Assembly (NCBI RefSeq): GCF_008831285.2
Contig: NC_045145.1
Location: 15,436,802-15,500,801 of the forward strand
Source: Nymphaea colorata
Lineage: Eukaryota > Streptophyta > Magnoliopsida > Nymphaeales > Nymphaeaceae
DNA: 64,000 bases
Direction of reading: 5' to 3'
Positions 60,301 to 64,000 of this stretch are shown here, in pieces. Position 1 is the stretch's first letter. Every line of letters begins with the position of its first letter. The notes beneath the pieces were generated by a model, which saw nothing but the letters and a program-made list of their open reading frames with translations, ran no database searches and was not told the origin of the DNA. The translations under genes and the position numbers were made by a program.

Positions 60301-61651
60301 AGCTGAAGGCTCCGAAACCATCAAACAGAGCATGGTTGAATCCAAAACCTACGCAGTATCCTCCGCATGCGAATCTTGTCACCTGCACCATTTATCTCTG
60401 TGGAATTATAAATTTTACTAGTAAGGAGTTTTGGCACACCCATGTATCCCGACAAACGGGACACAAGTGGAATTTGCTTCTTGCACCATGACAGGATATC
60501 CTCTATTATCTTGTTTCCCTAGGTAGGGCTTATACATCCAATAACAAGGCCATACCGTCTGAAAACAAGTAATTGCAAAATGACAAATTTATAAAACATG
60601 ATGAACGATGTATTTTTGTTGCATTTACTTGCCTACATCACAATTAAAAAAACAGATAAATGAAAGACAGTCAAACTTAAGCGTGATTTGGTTATATCAT
60701 CAGAAGTTCTGTGTGTATTTGTAAAATTCTCAATTGAAAATGCAAGTATGCCACCCATATTAGTTGGACGGTAATATAGAATTTCATGATGGTTCCGATT
60801 CCATGAATTGGAGGCTAGAAAGTGTCGAATCATTTATTTCCAAATTTCTTGAGTGGAAATAATTTAGAAGCAACCCATCTAAGATCTGGCTGTCTTAATA
60901 AACTTACAATGTACCTGTCATTTCCAGTGAAGCAAATATATGTCATTTGCTTCTGCTTGTGTGCATGTGGGTGTGTTTTTCTGATAGTGAAGAGGTATCT
61001 TTGCTTTCGTTGTGTGAAAGGCATGGGGCTATTATCAATGTAATGCTTATATATGTGCAACAAAAAAGTATGGAAGCAATCAAACAAGAAATGTCATGCT
61101 GGTTCCTAGTGGACTGTACCTAGCTGATGAATAGCTCCATATAAGAGATTTTAAAAAAATAAAACAGCCAAAAGCATCTGTAGCATATGAGGTGCAACAA
61201 CCTGAACGGCAACGAGTGGACTCTGTGACAAGTCTTCATTGTCAGAAATCTGATGAACCAACTTGTTGCAGAAGTCATTGTGCTCATGGAGATTGCCAAG
61301 GTCTTCGAGTTTGGCATCAGTGGTGGCTGCCCTCATCGTGACCCCTTCTCCGTTGCAGTCGATCTCGAGCTTACCACTTGCACCATTCAATCTGAGCCTG
61401 CCTGCTGCAGAATACCAAGAAACAAGCACTTTTTCTAAAGACTCCTGAAGCTTCTCTCTGTGTTCCTCCACAGTGGACTCCGACTTGGAAGCTCTGTAAA
61501 AGAAGAGCGTGCAGAAAATGGCAGGAGATATCCTATCAATTCCAGATAGCTCAAGTACATTTCTGGTAGTGTCTCGGCAAGGTTTTACAATTACTTCGTC
61601 TCCCAGTGTAACTTTGAACCTCTCCTTGACGTTCGACATGGCCATGTCCAT
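57363..61651 (-). CDS. BAHD-family acyl-CoA-dependent acyltransferase
   Basis: Three exons: 61651..61202, 60382..59924, 57857..57363. All junctions are in phase 0, giving 467 residues (family 430-470). The catalytic HXXXD motif is HALFDG at 167-172 in NHALFDGFGAFSFLA. The structural DFGWG motif reads DFGEG at 413-417 (DFGEGRP), a variant found in some BAHD clades. The intron after VAVQ sits at the position conserved in the family; the second intron, 2.07 kb, is additional and full of repeats. BAHD enzymes are cytosolic and move acyl groups such as acetyl, coumaroyl or feruloyl from CoA to alcohols or amines in specialised metabolism. The donor and acceptor cannot be predicted here. Start choice is uncertain among the ATGs at residues 1, 3 and 5 (MDMAMSN). 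Confidence 0.96.
58742..59760 (+). repeat. Dispersed repeat R1, copy in BAHD intron 2 (interrupted)
   Basis: Homologous to the reverse complement of SMC4 intron positions 49370-50200. Without the ~211 bp insertion at 58933-59143 it would be about 808 bp, close to the 831 bp of the other copy. It makes up about half of the 2.07 kb intron. No coding capacity seen. Confidence 0.85.
58933..59143 (+). mobile_element. ~211 bp MITE-like element, copy B, nested in repeat R1
   Basis: It begins AGGGGTGTAGTTAG, ends CTCCGCCCCT with a short duplicated tail (CCTCCCCTCCGCCCCT), and shares its right half with copy A at 23536-23742 (CAACATGTAAATTCAATG, TATCTCCGCCCCT). The flanks TAGTACT and GATAAACAGTTAAT are contiguous (AAGTACTGTAAACCGTTAAT) in the SMC4-intron copy of R1. 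Confidence 0.8.
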
Positions 61652-61659
61652 AGCAGAAG

Positions 61660-63680
61660 CTAATAATTGGAAATTTTTAGAAGAAGAAGCCTCCCTATAT
61701 CTAATGTATACAACATCTTCGCTTCATTTATTACTTGCTTGCTTAGTTTGTCTGGCTCTTTATTGTTTACCTTATTTTTTGTTGTTTTTATTTAATTTTG
61801 AGACTGAAGGCGTGAAAGAAGGGCCATGCGAATTATTGAACGGGCAAAATATATATCGCCATAAAAAGATCTTCCATGACTTTACAGTTGGCACCTAAAA
61901 AACGGCATGATTTTTTTTCTTTGTCCTTTTTCCTTTTTTGTATGTTTTCAAACTTATGAACTCTTCTCAAATGGGTTTCCATTTGGGCGTGAGCTTGAAA
62001 AATTAAGCCTTTCATACTGGATCAAGAAACTAAAATCTGTCAAGATTTTACACAAAGAGATGAGTTCCCTGCTCTACTACAAACAGGCGGCAACATAAGC
62101 ACAAGTTGGAGCTTGACTTTCGGGTCCTTTCTGCATCACTCGCCTTTTTTATTGAATTTCTAAATTATCGTAAGATCAAGAAGACATTATTATTTAAGTC
62201 AAGAACGGTTGCTAATTTATTCAATTTTGTTTTCTTGCAAAGGCAGGCAGGGCGGTGGGCAGGTGGTTTCCATTATCCGACACCTGAATTGCTGCTGTAG
62301 TTCGCTTTTATTGCTCGTGTCCGTCGAATTGATCACAGAATGAGGTGAGTATTATGAGGCACTGACTGCTGGTAATTTTCTTTTCCAAGAATGAAAGAGA
62401 ATTTCAGGGAGCAGTCAGCATCAACAGTCTTTTATATTCTCACATCTTTCTTGTCTCCTTTTAATTTGTACTCCTTCTATATGGTAGAGGAAGGACAGCA
62501 GATATGTGCCCATCTCCTGTTGAGATAAACCTGAAATCTTGTACTAAAGACCACATTGGGATTGTGAATCTGAACAATTTTCGGAAGCACCAACAAAGAA
62601 ATTCGGCGGAAATGAAAATCTGATCCAGAGGAATGAAATATTCATTGGGGAAATTTTTATTTAGAGAGACAAGGAGTTGGGTTTGCAATACGGTCCTAAG
62701 ATTTTCAGATAATTCGCAAATAAAAAGGTATGATGTGATCTATCATGATCCCCAACAATTCATAAGTCCTCAAACAATGAAAAGGCCCTTGACCAATTCT
62801 TTTACAGATTGTTTCACAATCTGTTAAAGAGGGCAGTGGTAAATTTTGGAATCCAAAGCAAAAACAACTAAACTTTACGGATTACTAAATTGATCATTTC
62901 CCTAACTCTCTGTTTCAGGGAAATTATTAAACTCCAAAAGGTCTCTATTCAACAATTTTCCATGAAAGTATTAGTCTGAATCTGGTTTAAGTAAAAGCTC
63001 TTTACCTGGTTTCAAGCAGCAAACGGAAGGTGCGGATGAATCAGAAACGCTTCTCAGCATTGAAGACCAAGTAGTTTGCTCCTGCTGCTTACTGCCAAAA
63101 CTGTCGTCTCTGTTACAGTGTGAACCCTAGTACCAAATAGGTTAATAATGCGGATAAACTTTACCTGAAAAACATGAACATGAAATCATCTGTGGAATTT
63201 CTGTCGTGAGATATATGTTCATTGACAAATTACTTGAATATATAAGCATTGGGGTCCATGTTGGCGTGTTCTTAACATGATTTTAACAAGTCGCAAGTGG
63301 GGAAAAAACAATTCCTTTTCAAAGTTGAACCGATTTTGGCGTATTTACGACCTTTCTTCTATTGGCATTATTACTTTTGACAAATTGCTTGGAAGCTGCT
63401 ATCACACTCACAGAACTAAGGTCGGGACACTTGCAAATAAGGTACACATGGCTACTTTTGATCTGACTTCTAACGTGCATCCGACCCATTTGCAACCCTA
63501 ATCAGCACACTATTTTTCTTCTTTTTCATATGGAAATTGCAAAAAAAGTTAATTGTGGCAATGTTTAAAGCAATTATAAAGGTTGTCTTTTTGCTCTATA
63601 ATTGACTTGCCAGTGATAGTGGTGTGGGACAAAAATAACTACTTAGCATTGGCCAAATCACAAATTCAAAAACCATGGGC
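61660..63680. other. Intergenic DNA, no gene seen
   Basis: Upstream region of the BAHD gene; no clear TATA element close to its start. A segment at 63006-63120 could be read as a minus-strand exon ending in a GT donor (TTGAAACCAG/GTAAAG), but no partner exon was found. Confidence 0.4.
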
Positions 63681-63682
63681 AA

Positions 63683-63894
63683 GCAGTAGTGGACCTAGAA
63701 ATTCTAGGCTAAGGGGCATTAATTCAATTATGGAACTAAAAATTTTTAGTTGGAGAGCACTAATTCAGGAAAGGAGCTAGAAATTTTTTGTTGAATTTTT
63801 TTTATGGGCACCAACATACAAAGAGCAAATTATTGAAGATATGCAAAATCAAGAAATGCCCTTTACCAGCTCACATGTGTGGCTCCGCCGCTGC
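63683..63894. mobile_element. 212 bp inverted-repeat element (MITE-like), copy C
   Basis: It starts GCAGTAGTGGACC and ends GGCTCCGCCGCTGC, whose complement is GCAGCGGCGGAGCC. The three differences in the first 11 terminal bases are all C-to-T or G-to-A changes at CpG positions. AT-rich interior with no frame. Its length matches copies A and B (207 and 211 bp), and the terminal GGCGGA word is shared. Confidence 0.65.
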
Positions 63895-64000
63895 GGGTAA
63901 GGCATGGGCCGGAGGCCGCTTTGATGTGAAAGGTCTACTTCATGGGAAACTGGTTTCTCAGCGGGAAGGGCGGCATTTATTTTCAAAGCAAGGATCACAC

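Noticed and set aside
63006-63120. Possible minus-strand exon ending at a GT donor
   Set aside because: Frame is short, two frames are equally open, and no upstream or downstream exon could be matched.
1-64000. Search for a CRISPR array, bacterial operon, plant microRNA precursor or biosynthetic gene cluster
   Set aside because: Tandem repeats are microsatellites without spacers, genes are intron-rich and unrelated in function, and no mature sequence of the widely conserved plant microRNAs that I know was seen.

Overview
This is a 64 kb piece of a plant nuclear chromosome, almost certainly a flowering plant. The genes carry many short GT-AG introns in AT-rich DNA, and every protein I recognise belongs to a plant-type family: PUB/ARM ubiquitin ligase, TMK receptor kinase, fused PurK-PurE AIR carboxylase, condensin SMC4 and BAHD acyltransferase. 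Exons are clearly richer in GC than introns and intergenic DNA, most strongly in the U-box gene and TMK exon 1. I cannot name the species.

Layout. 1-1.4 kb: the last coding exons (+) of a gene that begins left of the window. 2-7.5 kb: AT-rich intergenic DNA with transposon relics. 7.86-9.2 kb: an intronless U-box/ARM E3 ligase (+). 9.2-17.3 kb: intergenic DNA and simple repeats. 17.5-21.07 kb: a complete two-exon TMK-type LRR receptor kinase (-). 21.3-32 kb: intergenic DNA with a short inverted-repeat element, a tandem duplication and repeats carrying a TATCGTACGATA palindrome. 32.03-40.71 kb: a 16-exon plastid-type AIR carboxylase of purine synthesis (-). 42.3-42.6 kb: the 5' stub of an LRR receptor kinase (-). 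44.98-55.01 kb: a complete 28-exon SMC4 (-). About 56.5 kb: an inverted fragment of SMC4 exon 5. 57.36-61.65 kb: a three-exon BAHD acyltransferase (-). 61.7-64 kb: intergenic DNA with another inverted-repeat element at the right edge.

I rebuilt the four spliced genes by hand from splice signals, reading frame and family conservation. In each the exon lengths sum to a multiple of three and the product has the length normal for its family (956, 639, 1244 and 467 residues). The neighbours do not form a pathway: purine synthesis, chromosome condensation, receptor signalling, ubiquitination and acyl transfer are ordinary unlinked plant genes. No operon, CRISPR array or gene-cluster logic is visible, and I found no convincing novel multi-gene system.

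The most informative unusual points are: an SMC4 exon fragment lying inverted about 1.5 kb upstream of SMC4; one ~0.8 kb repeat present in opposite orientations in an SMC4 intron and a BAHD intron, with a ~210 bp element nested in one copy and an empty site in the other; GC-AG introns (secure in SMC4, probable in AIR carboxylase); an E2F-like site just upstream of SMC4; and a truncated receptor-kinase gene.
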